This document shows positions 7,704 through 13,430 of a stretch of DNA of 13,430 nt, one piece after another. This stretch comes from Hyphomicrobiales bacterium. Its GTDB lineage: Bacteria > Pseudomonadota > Alphaproteobacteria > Rhizobiales > Hyphomicrobiaceae. The notes beneath the pieces were generated by a model. The model was not told the origin of the DNA. It saw only the letters and a program-made list of their open reading frames with translations, and made no database searches. Position 1 is the first letter of the stretch; every line of letters begins with the position of its first letter. The stretch covers positions 1 through 13,430 of the forward strand of contig JAFKKW010000217.1 of the NCBI GenBank assembly GCA_017304275.1, in the 5' to 3' direction. The position numbers were made by a program, and so were the translations under genes.

Positions 7704-8738
7704 TCAAGCGGCCTTGGCGGCTGCGGTCGCGACGCCCGAGATCGTCTTCAGGACCTGCGAGGCGATGGCGTAGGGGTCACCCTGCGAGTTCGGACGGCGA
7801 TCCTCGAGGTAGCCCTTGTAGCCATTCCGTACGAACGAATGCGGGACGCGGATCGAGGCACCGCGGTCGGCAACGCCGTAGCTGAACTTGTTCCACGGTG
7901 CCGTCTCGTGCTTGCCGGTGAGACGCATGTGGTTGTCCGGACCATAGACGGCGATGTGGTCCTCGAGATTCTTCTCGAACTCCTTCATCAGGGCCTCGAA
8001 GTACTCCTTGCCGCCGACGGTGCGCATGTACTCGGTCGAGAAGTTGCAGTGCATGCCCGAACCATTCCAGTCCGTGTCGCCGAGCGGCTTGCAGTGGAAC
8101 TCGATATCGATGCCGTACTTCTCGGTGAGGCGGAGCAGCAGGTAGCGCGCCATCCACATCTCGTCGGCGGCCTTCCTGGAGCCTTTGCCGAAGATCTGGA
8201 ATTCCCACTGACCCTTGGCCACCTCGGCGTTGATGCCCTCGTGGTTGATGCCGGCGGCGAGGCAGAGATCGAGGTGCTCCTCGACGATCGCGCGGGCAAC
8301 GTCGCCGACGTTCTTGAAGCCGACGCCGGTGTAGTAGGGGCCCTGCGGCGGCGGATAGCCGGCCTCCGGGAAGCCGAGCGGACGGCCGTTCTTGTAGAAG
8401 AAATATTCCTGCTCGAAGCCGAACCAGGCGCCGGGATCGTCGAGGATGGTGGCGCGCTTGTTCGTGGCGTGCGGCGTGACGCCATCGGGCATCATGACCT
8501 CGCACATGACGAGCACGCCGTTGGTGCGTGCGGGATCGGGATAGTGGGCTACCGGCTTCAGGACGCAATCGGAGCTCGAGCCTTCGGCCTGCAACGTCGA
8601 GCTGCCGTCGAAGCCCCACAGCGGCAGGTCGGCGAGGTCGGGAAACGTGCTGTACTCCTTGATCTGCGTCTTGCCGCGCAGATTCGGGACGGGCGTGTAG
8701 CCGTCGAGCCAGATGTATTCGAGTCTGTACTTCGTCAT
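7704..8738 (-). CDS. glnII: Glutamine synthetase type II (eukaryotic-type)
   Basis: ATP-dependent synthesis of glutamine from glutamate and ammonia; cytoplasmic. At 344 residues it has the short GSII length rather than the roughly 470 residues of GlnA (GSI). Motifs: beta-grasp W-G-F-D-G-S-S (41-47), F-G-F-E-Q-E-Y-F-F (106-114), G-I-N-A-E-V-A-K-G-Q-W-E-F (168-180), N-G-S-G-M-H-C-N-F-S-T (225-235), H-E-T-A-P-W-N-K-F (277-285), D-R-G-A-S-I-R-V-P (291-299) and E-D-R-R-P-N-S-Q-G-D-P-Y (312-323). No GSI-type adenylylation site is expected. The ATG at 8738 has GGAG 6 bases upstream. In rhizobia glnII is an NtrC/sigma54-dependent gene induced by nitrogen limitation and repressed in translation by GstI from the divergent gene. 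The same divergent small gene is present here, with NtrC-like sites between them. The hairpin at 7609-7650 is its likely terminator. Confidence 0.97.
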   Translation of the reverse strand: MTKYRLEYIWLDGYTPVPNLRGKTQIKEYSTFPDLADLPLWGFDGSSTLQAEGSSSDCVLKPVAHYPDPARTNGVLVMCEVMMPDGVTPHATNKRATILDDPGAWFGFEQEYFFYKNGRPLGFPEAGYPPPQGPYYTGVGFKNVGDVARAIVEEHLDLCLAAGINHEGINAEVAKGQWEFQIFGKGSRKAADEMWMARYLLLRLTEKYGIDIEFHCKPLGDTDWNGSGMHCNFSTEYMRTVGGKEYFEALMKEFEKNLEDHIAVYGPDNHMRLTGKHETAPWNKFSYGVADRGASIRVPHSFVRNGYKGYLEDRRPNSQGDPYAIASQVLKTISGVATAAAKAA

Positions 8739-8849
8739 CGATTGCTCCTCGGTTGAATCGCGAAGTTCGAGCGCCTTGCCACCGACGGCACAGGCTCAAA
8801 GGCGTGAACTGGATTCGCTCGCTTGGATGATGCAGACGCCGCAGCGGAC

Positions 8850-8901
8850 GCGTCGGATGCGGTTCCCGACGCCGAGGCGGCGCGCGTCCCGTGGCGCACC
8901 G
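8850..8901 (-). promoter_or_regulatory. Two tandem stem-loops in the putative glnII mRNA leader
   Basis: Stem 1 pairs 8876-8884 with 8893-8901: 9 bp with one position that is a G-U wobble in minus-strand RNA, and an 8-base loop. Stem 2 pairs 8850-8856 with 8866-8872: 7 bp, perfect, with a 9-base loop. They lie 112-163 bases upstream of the glnII ATG. If the promoter is near 8957-8972 they are inside the 5' leader, where a GstI-type translational inhibitor could act. The stems are seen; the role is inferred. Confidence 0.4.
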
Positions 8902-8956
8902 CCAAGACCCATCCGACTACTGTGTTCCCCGAAGGAAAGAGCGTTGTCCGGTAGCG

Positions 8957-8972
8957 AACAAAACATGCGCCT
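8957..8972 (-). promoter_or_regulatory. Weak sigma54-like promoter candidate for glnII
   Basis: Minus-strand AGGCGCATGTTTTGTT resembles TGGCAC-N5-TTGCA. The -24 GG and correct spacing are present, but the essential -12 GC reads GT. It would start transcription around 8945, putting the NtrC-like sites about 80-125 bases upstream, a normal enhancer distance. The imperfect -12 element keeps confidence low. Confidence 0.25.
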
Positions 8973-9027
8973 CGTGTGTTGAGTGATCAGTGAGGAGGCA
9001 GAAAGAAGAAGTCGCCTCCGCAAAAAA

Positions 9028-9044
9028 TGCTACTCAACCAAGCA
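9028..9044. promoter_or_regulatory. NtrC-like site 1 (TGC-N11-GCA)
   Basis: TGCTACTCAACCAAGCA has the outer TGC...GCA with the 11-base spacing of the NtrC consensus TGCACC-N5-GGTGCA; the inner positions match poorly. It lies in the AT-rich core between the divergent nitrogen genes glnII and the gstI-like gene. Confidence 0.35.
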
Positions 9045-9054
9045 AAAACAATCA

Positions 9055-9071
9055 TGCCCATAGTTTAGGCA
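9055..9071. promoter_or_regulatory. NtrC-like site 2 (TGC-N11-GCA)
   Basis: TGCCCATAGTTTAGGCA is a second TGC-N11-GCA element, 27 bases from the first. It keeps TGC, one inner C and GCA of the NtrC consensus. Two such elements in the control region of glnII make an NtrC role plausible, not proven. Confidence 0.35.
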
Positions 9072-9176
9072 AACCGTGATTTTTAACGAGCAATCTGTAT
9101 GAACTTCAGGCAAAATATGCCAAATCGACGCGATAACTACAGCGCGTCATCGAAACGCGAAGAGAGAGACGATGCG

Positions 9177-9374
9177 ATGACTTCAAATACCAATCGCGAG
9201 ACTGCGAAGATCTACCAATTCCCTGCCGGCGGACGCGCGGCACTGCGCACCGACCGGCCGCTCGCCAAGCCGATCGACGAGATGCAGGCCGCGGCCGCGT
9301 CGCGCGCGATCATCGGTGGAAGCTGGTATCACGAGGAAGCGATCCGCGAGACCGAGCCGGTCGGGAAACAGTGA
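9177..9374 (+). CDS. gstI: DUF2735 small protein, probable GstI-type inhibitor of glnII translation
   Basis: A 65-residue protein with the DUF2735 signature A-K-I-Y-Q-F-P-A-G-G-R-A-A (10-22) and a conserved C-terminal G-S-W-Y-H-E-E-A-I (48-56). Known biology: in Rhizobium leguminosarum a roughly 63-residue protein, GstI, encoded divergently from glnII, reduces translation of glnII mRNA. Gene size, divergent position and flanking glnII all match here, so I infer a GstI orthologue. Equating DUF2735 with GstI rests on recollection of the family, not on a search. The start at 9177 gives the usual family length; an in-frame ATG at 9099 would add 26 residues of no recognisable type. Purine-rich GAGAGAGA (9162-9169) serves as the likely ribosome site. 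A two-codon frame, ATG-CGA-TGA (9172-9180), overlaps the start codon. The gene converges on glsA with a shared hairpin. Confidence 0.8.
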   Translation: MTSNTNRETAKIYQFPAGGRAALRTDRPLAKPIDEMQAAAASRAIIGGSWYHEEAIRETEPVGKQ

Positions 9375-9396
9375 TGCCCGATCTCAGCGCGGTTTG

Positions 9397-9423
9397 AAGC
9401 GCGCGACTTGAGCGGGCGCGCTT
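9397..9423. terminator. Hairpin between convergent gstI-like gene and glsA
   Basis: Perfect 8-bp stem AAGCGCGC (9397-9404) with GCGCGCTT (9416-9423) around an 11-base loop. On the plus strand it ends in TTT, fitting termination of the DUF2735 gene 23 bases after its stop. The right arm touches the glsA stop codon (9423-9425), so it may serve both genes. Confidence 0.65.
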
Positions 9424-10352
9424 TACACGCCGAAAATCGACCAGCCCATGCGTTTCGTCAGCGCCTCGAGCGCGACCCGCCCCAGGTGCGAATTGCCGGC
9501 CGCATCGAGCCCGGGCGACCAGACCGCGATCGACGCCTTCCCGGGGGCGATCGCCAGGATGCCGCCGCCGACGCCGCTTTTTCCCGGCAGGCCCACGCGA
9601 TACGCGAACTCACCCGAGCCGTCGTAGTGGCCGCAGGTCAGCATGATCGCGTTGATGCGTTTGGCGCGCTCGGGGTGAACGACAAGAGAGCCCGTTGCAG
9701 GGTTGAGGCCCGAATGGGCGAGGAAGCGCCCGGCGGCAGCGAGCTGCTTGCAGGTCATGGCGATGGCGCAATGGTGGAAATAGACGCCCAGCGTGTACTC
9801 GACCGGGTTATCGAGCACGCCGAACGACTTCATGTAGTTGGCGAGGGCGGCATTGCGAAATCCGGTGCGCTGCTCGGATGCGGCGACGGCTCTGTCGATG
9901 GTGATGGTCGGGTCATCGGACAGGAATTGCATGAAGCGCAGGATTTCGCCCAGGGCTTCCCGCGGCTGGTGTCCGGAGAGGATGGAATCCGTCACAGCGA
10001 TGGCGCCGGCGTTGATGAAGGGATTGCGCGGGATGCCGCGCTCATGCTCGAGCTGTACGATGGAGTTGAAGGCGCTGCCCGACGGCTCGCGGCCGACCTT
10101 ACGCCACAGGCGATCGCCCGCCTTGCCGAGGGCAAGCGTCAGGGTGAAGACTTTCGATATGCTTTGAATCGAAAATGGCGTGTCGCTGTCGCCGGCTGCC
10201 ACGACGTTGCCGTCGGCGTCGATGACCGCGATGCCGAAGGCGTTCGGATCGACCCGCGCCAGCTCGGGAATGTAGGAGGCGACCTCGCCCCGGTCGGTTC
10301 GCCGGCGCATCTCGTCGGCGATGTCCTGCACGATTTCGTCAAGGTTGGCCAC
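9423..10352 (-). CDS. glsA: Glutaminase (GlsA type)
   Basis: Hydrolyses glutamine to glutamate and ammonia in the cytoplasm. The 309-residue product has the serine-dependent beta-lactamase-like glutaminase fold signatures. The catalytic S-x-x-K is Ser64-Lys67 in Q-S-I-S-K-V-F, with Tyr27 in S-Y-I-P-E-L. Further matches are N-P-F-I-N-A-G-A-I (110-118), C-G-H-Y-D-G-S-G (240-247) and G-L-P-G-K-S-G-V-G-G-G-I (254-265). The start codon is GTG at 10352, with GAGG 4 bases upstream. It follows prk after 98 bases on the same strand, so it could be a distal member of a cbbF-prk-glsA unit; the gap also has room for its own promoter. It lies beside the glutamine synthetase locus, performing the opposite reaction. 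No ammonium transporter or acid-resistance gene is present to specify its role. Confidence 0.95.
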   Translation of the reverse strand: MANLDEIVQDIADEMRRRTDRGEVASYIPELARVDPNAFGIAVIDADGNVVAAGDSDTPFSIQSISKVFTLTLALGKAGDRLWRKVGREPSGSAFNSIVQLEHERGIPRNPFINAGAIAVTDSILSGHQPREALGEILRFMQFLSDDPTITIDRAVAASEQRTGFRNAALANYMKSFGVLDNPVEYTLGVYFHHCAIAMTCKQLAAAGRFLAHSGLNPATGSLVVHPERAKRINAIMLTCGHYDGSGEFAYRVGLPGKSGVGGGILAIAPGKASIAVWSPGLDAAGNSHLGRVALEALTKRMGWSIFGV

Positions 10353-10450
10353 GGCGCCTCTATCCCCTCACGGTGATTGCTGCAGATTATCCGCTCGGGC
10401 GCGCAGCGTCAGCGTGCAATCGGCCGCGCCGCGGCGGGCCGGCCTTCCGA

Positions 10451-11329
10451 TCAGAAGAACGTGCGACGCTTGCGTTCGATGAGCTGCAGGATCATCGGCG
10501 TCAGGATGAGCTGCATGGCGAGGTCCTGGCTGGCGCCCGGGATGACGATCGAGTTGGCACGCGACATGAAGCTGTCCTTGATCATCGACAGCAGATACGA
10601 AAAGTCGATGCCGCGCGGGTTCTTGAAGCGGATGACGACCATCGATTCCTCGGGGGCCGGAATCCACCGGGCCACGAACGGGTTAGACGTGTCCACCGTC
10701 GGGATGCGCTGGAAGTTGATGTCGGTCTCGGTGAACTGCGGGCAGATGTATTTCACGTACTCCGGCATGCGATGCAGGATGACGTCGGTGATCGCTTCGG
10801 GAGAGTAGCCGCGGGTCTCCTTGTCGCGATGGATCTTCTGTATCCACTCGAGATTGATCACGGGGACGACGCCGATGCGCAGGTCCGCATGGCGGGCGAT
10901 GTTGACCTTCTTGGTGATCGCGCAGCCGTGCAGGCCCTCGTAGATCATGAGGTCGTTGCCGTAGGAGACCTCCTCCCAGGGCGTGAATGAGCCGGGCTCT
11001 GCGCCGAACCTCTCCGATTCCGCGTGATCGTGGACGTAGTGGCGCATGCGGCCGGTGCCGATCTCGCCATAGGTCTTGAACAGGAGCTCGAGCTCCTCGA
11101 GCAGATTGGCATCCTCGCCGAAGTGGCTGAGATTGGGATTGCCTTTGGCGGCCGCCTCCGCCATGGCCGCCGTCATCTGGTCGCGATCGTAGCGATGGAA
11201 GGCATCGCCATCGACGAACACGGCCGTGATCTTTTCGCGGCGGAAGATCTGCTCGAAGGTGCGCCGGACGCTGGTGGTGCCGGCGCCCGAAGAGCCTGTG
11301 ACGGAGATGATGGGATGCTTGGCTGACAT
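10451..11329 (-). CDS. cbbP: Phosphoribulokinase, proteobacterial type
   Basis: Phosphorylates ribulose 5-phosphate to ribulose 1,5-bisphosphate, the CO2 acceptor of RuBisCO; cytoplasmic. The 292-residue length is that of class I PRK from Rhodobacter and relatives. The P-loop is G-S-S-G-A-G-T-T (12-19). Residues known from the Rhodobacter sphaeroides enzyme fall on identical numbers: Asp42 in V-D-G-D-A-F-H-R-Y, Glu131 in Y-E-G-L-H, and Arg168 and Arg173 in H-R-D-K-E-T-R-G-Y. The ATG at 11329 gives the family N-terminus M-S-A-K-H-P-I-I-S-V-T-G; only a weak purine run (AAGAAC) lies upstream, too far for ideal spacing, so translation may be coupled to cbbF. It starts 51 bases after cbbF. Transketolase or aldolase genes, frequent next members of cbb operons, are replaced here by glsA. 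Confidence 0.96.
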   Translation of the reverse strand: MSAKHPIISVTGSSGAGTTSVRRTFEQIFRREKITAVFVDGDAFHRYDRDQMTAAMAEAAAKGNPNLSHFGEDANLLEELELLFKTYGEIGTGRMRHYVHDHAESERFGAEPGSFTPWEEVSYGNDLMIYEGLHGCAITKKVNIARHADLRIGVVPVINLEWIQKIHRDKETRGYSPEAITDVILHRMPEYVKYICPQFTETDINFQRIPTVDTSNPFVARWIPAPEESMVVIRFKNPRGIDFSYLLSMIKDSFMSRANSIVIPGASQDLAMQLILTPMILQLIERKRRTFF

Positions 11330-11380
11330 TCGTGTTGTCGGTTCTTGGCGGCGGATGCAACTCGGTGACGTGTTACGCGA

Positions 11381-12421
11381 TCAGGTTCGGAACAATCCTC
11401 GGCGTCCGAACAGCGGCGAGCGCTCACCGGCGCCGTGCGGGTCGTGGTGAAGGCGCACAAGATACTCCACCTCGGTCCTCGATCCGGCCATGAAAGGCGT
11501 GCGTTGGTGAAGAGACGATGGTGTGAGGCTCAAGATGCGCTCGCGCCCGTTGGTGGCCGCGCCTCCCGCCTGTTCGATGATCCACGCGAGCGGGTTGCCC
11601 TCGTAGACCAGGCGCAGACGGCCCATGGTGTAGTTCTCGCGCAAATCGCCGGGGTAGAGGAAGACGCCGCCGCGCGTCAGCAGCCGGTAGATGTCGGCCA
11701 CGGGGGACGCGGTCCAGCGCATGTTGAAGTTCTTGCCGCGCGGACCATCGAAGCCGCGCAGGCAGTCGTCGACATAGGTGCGCATGGAGTCGTCCCAGTG
11801 GCGGTAGTTCGAGGCGTTGATCGCATACTCGCGCGTGGTCGTCGGGATCTCGACGTTGGCGGTGGTCAGGATGAACTGTCCGGTGGTGCGCTGCAGAGTG
11901 AAGATGTGCGTGCCTTCGCCGAGGGTCAACACCAGCGATGTAAAGGGTCCGTAGACCGTGAAGCCGGCTGCAAGCTGTGTCATGCCGGGTTGCAGAAAGC
12001 TTGATGTATCGACGCCGTTGGCGCGTGCGGGGAGCACGGTGAAGATGGTGCCGATCGAGATGTTGGCGTCGATGTTGGATGAGCCGTCGATGGGATCGAC
12101 GGCGACGGCCAACGGGGCGCCGGGATTGATCGGGAGCGCCCACTCCAACTCTTCCGAGCCGAGCGTGGCGACAGGTGCCTCCTTGAGCGCGGCGACGATC
12201 AGGTCGTTGGCGCGAACGTCGATCTCCTTTTGCGGGTCGGCACCGCTCTGACGGCCGGTCTCCGATCCGAGGGCGCCGGCCAAGGGGCCGAGATTGACGA
12301 GGCTGCCGATGCGGCAGCACGCCTCCGACAGGCGCACCACCGTGATGGCTACTGCGGCTCGCGTGGCGTCGCCCTGGGCCCAGCGATCCAGAAATGAGCC
12401 CAGATCGATCGGGTCTGTCAT
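11381..12421 (-). CDS. cbbF: Fructose-1,6-bisphosphatase class I
   Basis: Removes the C1 phosphate of fructose 1,6-bisphosphate (and, in Calvin-cycle forms, often sedoheptulose bisphosphate) in RuBP regeneration and gluconeogenesis; cytoplasmic, Mg-dependent. The 346-residue product shows metal ligands in G-S-E-E (88-91), the D-P-I-D-G-S-S-N motif (109-116), N-Y-R-H-W-D (205-210) and the class signature G-R-L-R-L-V-Y-E-G-N-P-L-A (267-279), with Arg in the usual Lys position as in many cbb-type enzymes. The ATG at 12421 has GGAGG about 10 bases upstream. It is the first gene of a cbbF-cbbP pair, an order typical of proteobacterial Calvin operons. The name cbbF rather than fbp is inferred from that pairing. 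The divergent LysR regulator cbbR, commonly expected upstream, is absent; an IS1595 element begins about 170 bases upstream. Confidence 0.95.
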   Translation of the reverse strand: MTDPIDLGSFLDRWAQGDATRAAVAITVVRLSEACCRIGSLVNLGPLAGALGSETGRQSGADPQKEIDVRANDLIVAALKEAPVATLGSEELEWALPINPGAPLAVAVDPIDGSSNIDANISIGTIFTVLPARANGVDTSSFLQPGMTQLAAGFTVYGPFTSLVLTLGEGTHIFTLQRTTGQFILTTANVEIPTTTREYAINASNYRHWDDSMRTYVDDCLRGFDGPRGKNFNMRWTASPVADIYRLLTRGGVFLYPGDLRENYTMGRLRLVYEGNPLAWIIEQAGGAATNGRERILSLTPSSLHQRTPFMAGSRTEVEYLVRLHHDPHGAGERSPLFGRRGLFRT

Positions 12422-12603
12422 TCGGCCGTGCCCTCCCTGGCGCGGGTCTTGTCCTTCGTCGCGGGGGGTGTCCCCGGCGAAGCTTATTTTTGTTTGCCCA
12501 TTCGAGGGTGAGCCGCCCGTTTCCGCAAGGGAAAGCTAGCGCACACCGAGAGAAAACCGCGACGCGATGATCATTTGTTAGGATTCATACCGGGATTGCG
12601 TAG

Positions 12604-12632
12604 TTGACAAACCCATCTCTCGGCCCCATATT
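12604..12632 (+). promoter_or_regulatory. Sigma70-type promoter of the IS transposase
   Basis: A perfect -35 TTGACA (12604-12609) is separated by 17 bases from CATATT (12627-12632), which matches 4 of 6 positions of the -10 consensus. Predicted transcription start is about 12639, 25 bases before the transposase ATG. Confidence 0.6.
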
Positions 12633-12633
12633 C

Positions 12634-12657
12634 GGCTCACGAACCAAATCGTGAGCC
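12634..12657 (+). repeat. Inverted repeat in front of the transposase start
   Basis: Perfect 7-bp arms GGCTCAC (12634-12640) and GTGAGCC (12651-12657) with a 10-base loop, ending 6 bases before the ATG at 12664. The right arm holds GTGAG, the only Shine-Dalgarno-like purine run upstream of the gene. Confidence 0.7.
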
Positions 12658-12663
12658 ATTCCA

Positions 12664-13430
12664 ATGTCTATTCTGACCAAAAAGCATTTCCATGACGAGG
12701 CAGCGGCCTTTGCCGAGCTTGAGGCGATCCTCTGGCCGGATGGCCCGGTCTGCCCCCACTGCGGCGGCATGGATCGCATCTACAGCCTCAAGGGCGTCCG
12801 CTCCAAGCCCAGCAAGAAGCACCCGGAAGGCGTCGAGCGCCATGGCCTGAAGAAGTGCGGCCACTGCCGCAAGCAGTTCACCGTCCGCGTCGGGACCGTG
12901 TTCGAGGACAGCCACGCGCCCCTGCACAAGTGGTTCCAGGCGATCCACCTTCTGTGCTCATCGAAGAAGGGTATCAGCTCTCACCAGCTCCACCGCATTC
13001 TTGAGGTCCAGTACAACACCGCTTGGTTCATGAGCCATCGCATCCGTGAGGCGATGCGTTCGGGTCCGCTGGCCCCGATGGGCGGCAGCGGTGGCATCGT
13101 CGAAGCGGACGAAACCTATATCGGCAAGACCATCTTCCCGAAGCGTCGCGGCAACTGGCACCTCAACACTGTGGTCACGCTTGTCGAGCGCGGTGGCAAT
13201 GCGCGTAGCTTTCACGTCGAACGCTCAGACGCACGTTCCGTGCTCCCGGTCGTCAACGAGAACATTGCGAAAGAGGCTCGCGTCATGACGGACGGGTCGC
13301 CGATCTATAAGACCCTGTACCGCTCGCACGAGCACGAGTCGGTCAATCACAAAGCTGGCGAGTACGTGCGCGGCGATGTTCATACGAACACGGTTGAAGG
13401 CTACTTCTCGATCTTCAAGCGCGGCATGAA
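12664..13430 (+). CDS. IS1595-family transposase, C-terminus cut off by the window edge
   Basis: DDE-type transposase of the IS1595 (ISXO2-like) family, which catalyses cut-and-paste or copy movement of its element. The first 255 residues are present. An N-terminal zinc ribbon has Cys30, Cys33, Cys65 and Cys68 (C-P-H-C and C-G-H-C). A helix-turn-helix-like region follows (about 87-130). The catalytic domain shows the first acidic residue Asp149 in V-E-A-D-E-T-Y-I-G, the second Asp210 in V-M-T-D-G-S, and the family hallmark H-T-N-T-V-E-G-Y-F-S-I-F-K-R (240-253) carrying the third catalytic position. The reading frame is intact up to the edge, so the element may be active. The ATG at 12664 lacks a strong ribosome site, and a hairpin precedes it. 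It points away from cbbF, and its own promoter lies at 12604-12632. Confidence 0.92.
   Translation, partial: MSILTKKHFHDEAAAFAELEAILWPDGPVCPHCGGMDRIYSLKGVRSKPSKKHPEGVERHGLKKCGHCRKQFTVRVGTVFEDSHAPLHKWFQAIHLLCSSKKGISSHQLHRILEVQYNTAWFMSHRIREAMRSGPLAPMGGSGGIVEADETYIGKTIFPKRRGNWHLNTVVTLVERGGNARSFHVERSDARSVLPVVNENIAKEARVMTDGSPIYKTLYRSHEHESVNHKAGEYVRGDVHTNTVEGYFSIFKRGM

Larger units (their letters stand above)
12592..13430 (+). mobile_element. IS1595-family insertion sequence, right end beyond the window
   Basis: The transposase gene identifies the element. The left boundary is a guess: GGGATTGCGTAGTTGAC from 12592 is offered as the inverted repeat start because elements of this family often begin with GGG, and TTCATACC (12584-12591) would be the 8-base target duplication. 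Neither can be tested without the right end. Confidence 0.55.

Noticed and set aside
7695..8756. A 353-codon open frame on the plus strand covering glnII
   Set aside because: It is antisense to a complete GSII gene with all motifs and has no protein family resemblance.
8894..8907. A second GG-N10-GC spaced sigma54-like element on the minus strand upstream of glnII
   Set aside because: Apart from the GG and GC pair it matches the consensus poorly and falls inside a stable stem-loop; kept below the already weak candidate at 8957-8972.
8796..9023. A 75-codon minus-strand frame upstream of glnII, possible leader peptide
   Set aside because: Arg/Ser-rich, without a ribosome site, and it overlaps the predicted promoter and leader hairpins; more likely chance.
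9107..9123. Minus-strand TGGCAT followed by TTGC, sigma54-like
   Set aside because: The spacing between the two elements is two bases too short for a sigma54 promoter, and the strand and position suit neither gene well.
9099..9176. N-terminal extension of the DUF2735 protein from an ATG at 9099
   Set aside because: It adds 26 residues unlike the family, whose members are about 60-70 residues; it also runs through the AT-rich control region.
9408..10376. A 322-codon open frame on the plus strand covering glsA
   Set aside because: It is antisense to a complete glutaminase; its composition is that of a shadow frame.
10353..10450. GC-rich imperfect inverted repeats between prk and glsA as a terminator
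   Set aside because: The pairing around 10422-10442 has several mismatches and no T tract; not strong enough to claim.

Overview
The window looks like chromosomal DNA of a GC-rich alphaproteobacterium, most likely a member of the Hyphomicrobiales (Rhizobiales). The best clue is a eukaryotic-type glutamine synthetase II gene (glnII) divergent from a small DUF2735 gene. That arrangement matches the glnII/gstI pair described in Rhizobium leguminosarum. The HrpB helicase, the proteobacterial-type phosphoribulokinase and codon use rich in G/C third positions fit the same group. No rRNA, tRNA or CRISPR array was seen.

Layout, left to right. (1) hrpB, an ATP-dependent RNA helicase gene, on the minus strand and cut by the left edge. 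(2) A secreted DUF2147 protein on the plus strand. (3) A convergent aldoxime dehydratase (oxd, minus) with all expected heme and catalytic residues but no nitrile-processing partner beside it. (4) rpe followed by cfa on the minus strand, 32 bases apart, probably one transcription unit ending in a hairpin over the cfa stop codon. (5) A 603-base non-coding stretch, then an SRPBCC/AHSA1 protein on the plus strand starting at GTG. (6) glnII (minus) converging on it through a long hairpin. (7) A 438-base divergent control region holding an AT-rich core, two TGC-N11-GCA elements resembling NtrC sites, and a hairpin-rich glnII leader. (8) The DUF2735/GstI-like gene (plus), converging on glutaminase glsA (minus). 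(9) The Calvin-cycle pair cbbF (fructose-1,6-bisphosphatase) and prk (phosphoribulokinase), transcribed toward glsA. (10) An IS1595-family element, cut by the right edge, inserted just upstream of cbbF.

Two themes stand out. About 1.7 kb carries glutamine synthesis (glnII), its probable translational inhibitor (gstI-like) and glutamine breakdown (glsA). Next to it lie two enzymes of the ribulose-bisphosphate regeneration arm (cbbF, prk), with a third pentose-phosphate enzyme (rpe) some 4 kb away. RuBisCO, cbbR, transketolase and aldolase genes are not in the window, so whether the host is an autotroph cannot be decided here. The least ordinary elements are the solitary aldoxime dehydratase, the glnII/gstI-like control region, and an IS promoter and leader hairpin arranged so that only read-through transcripts could fold it.
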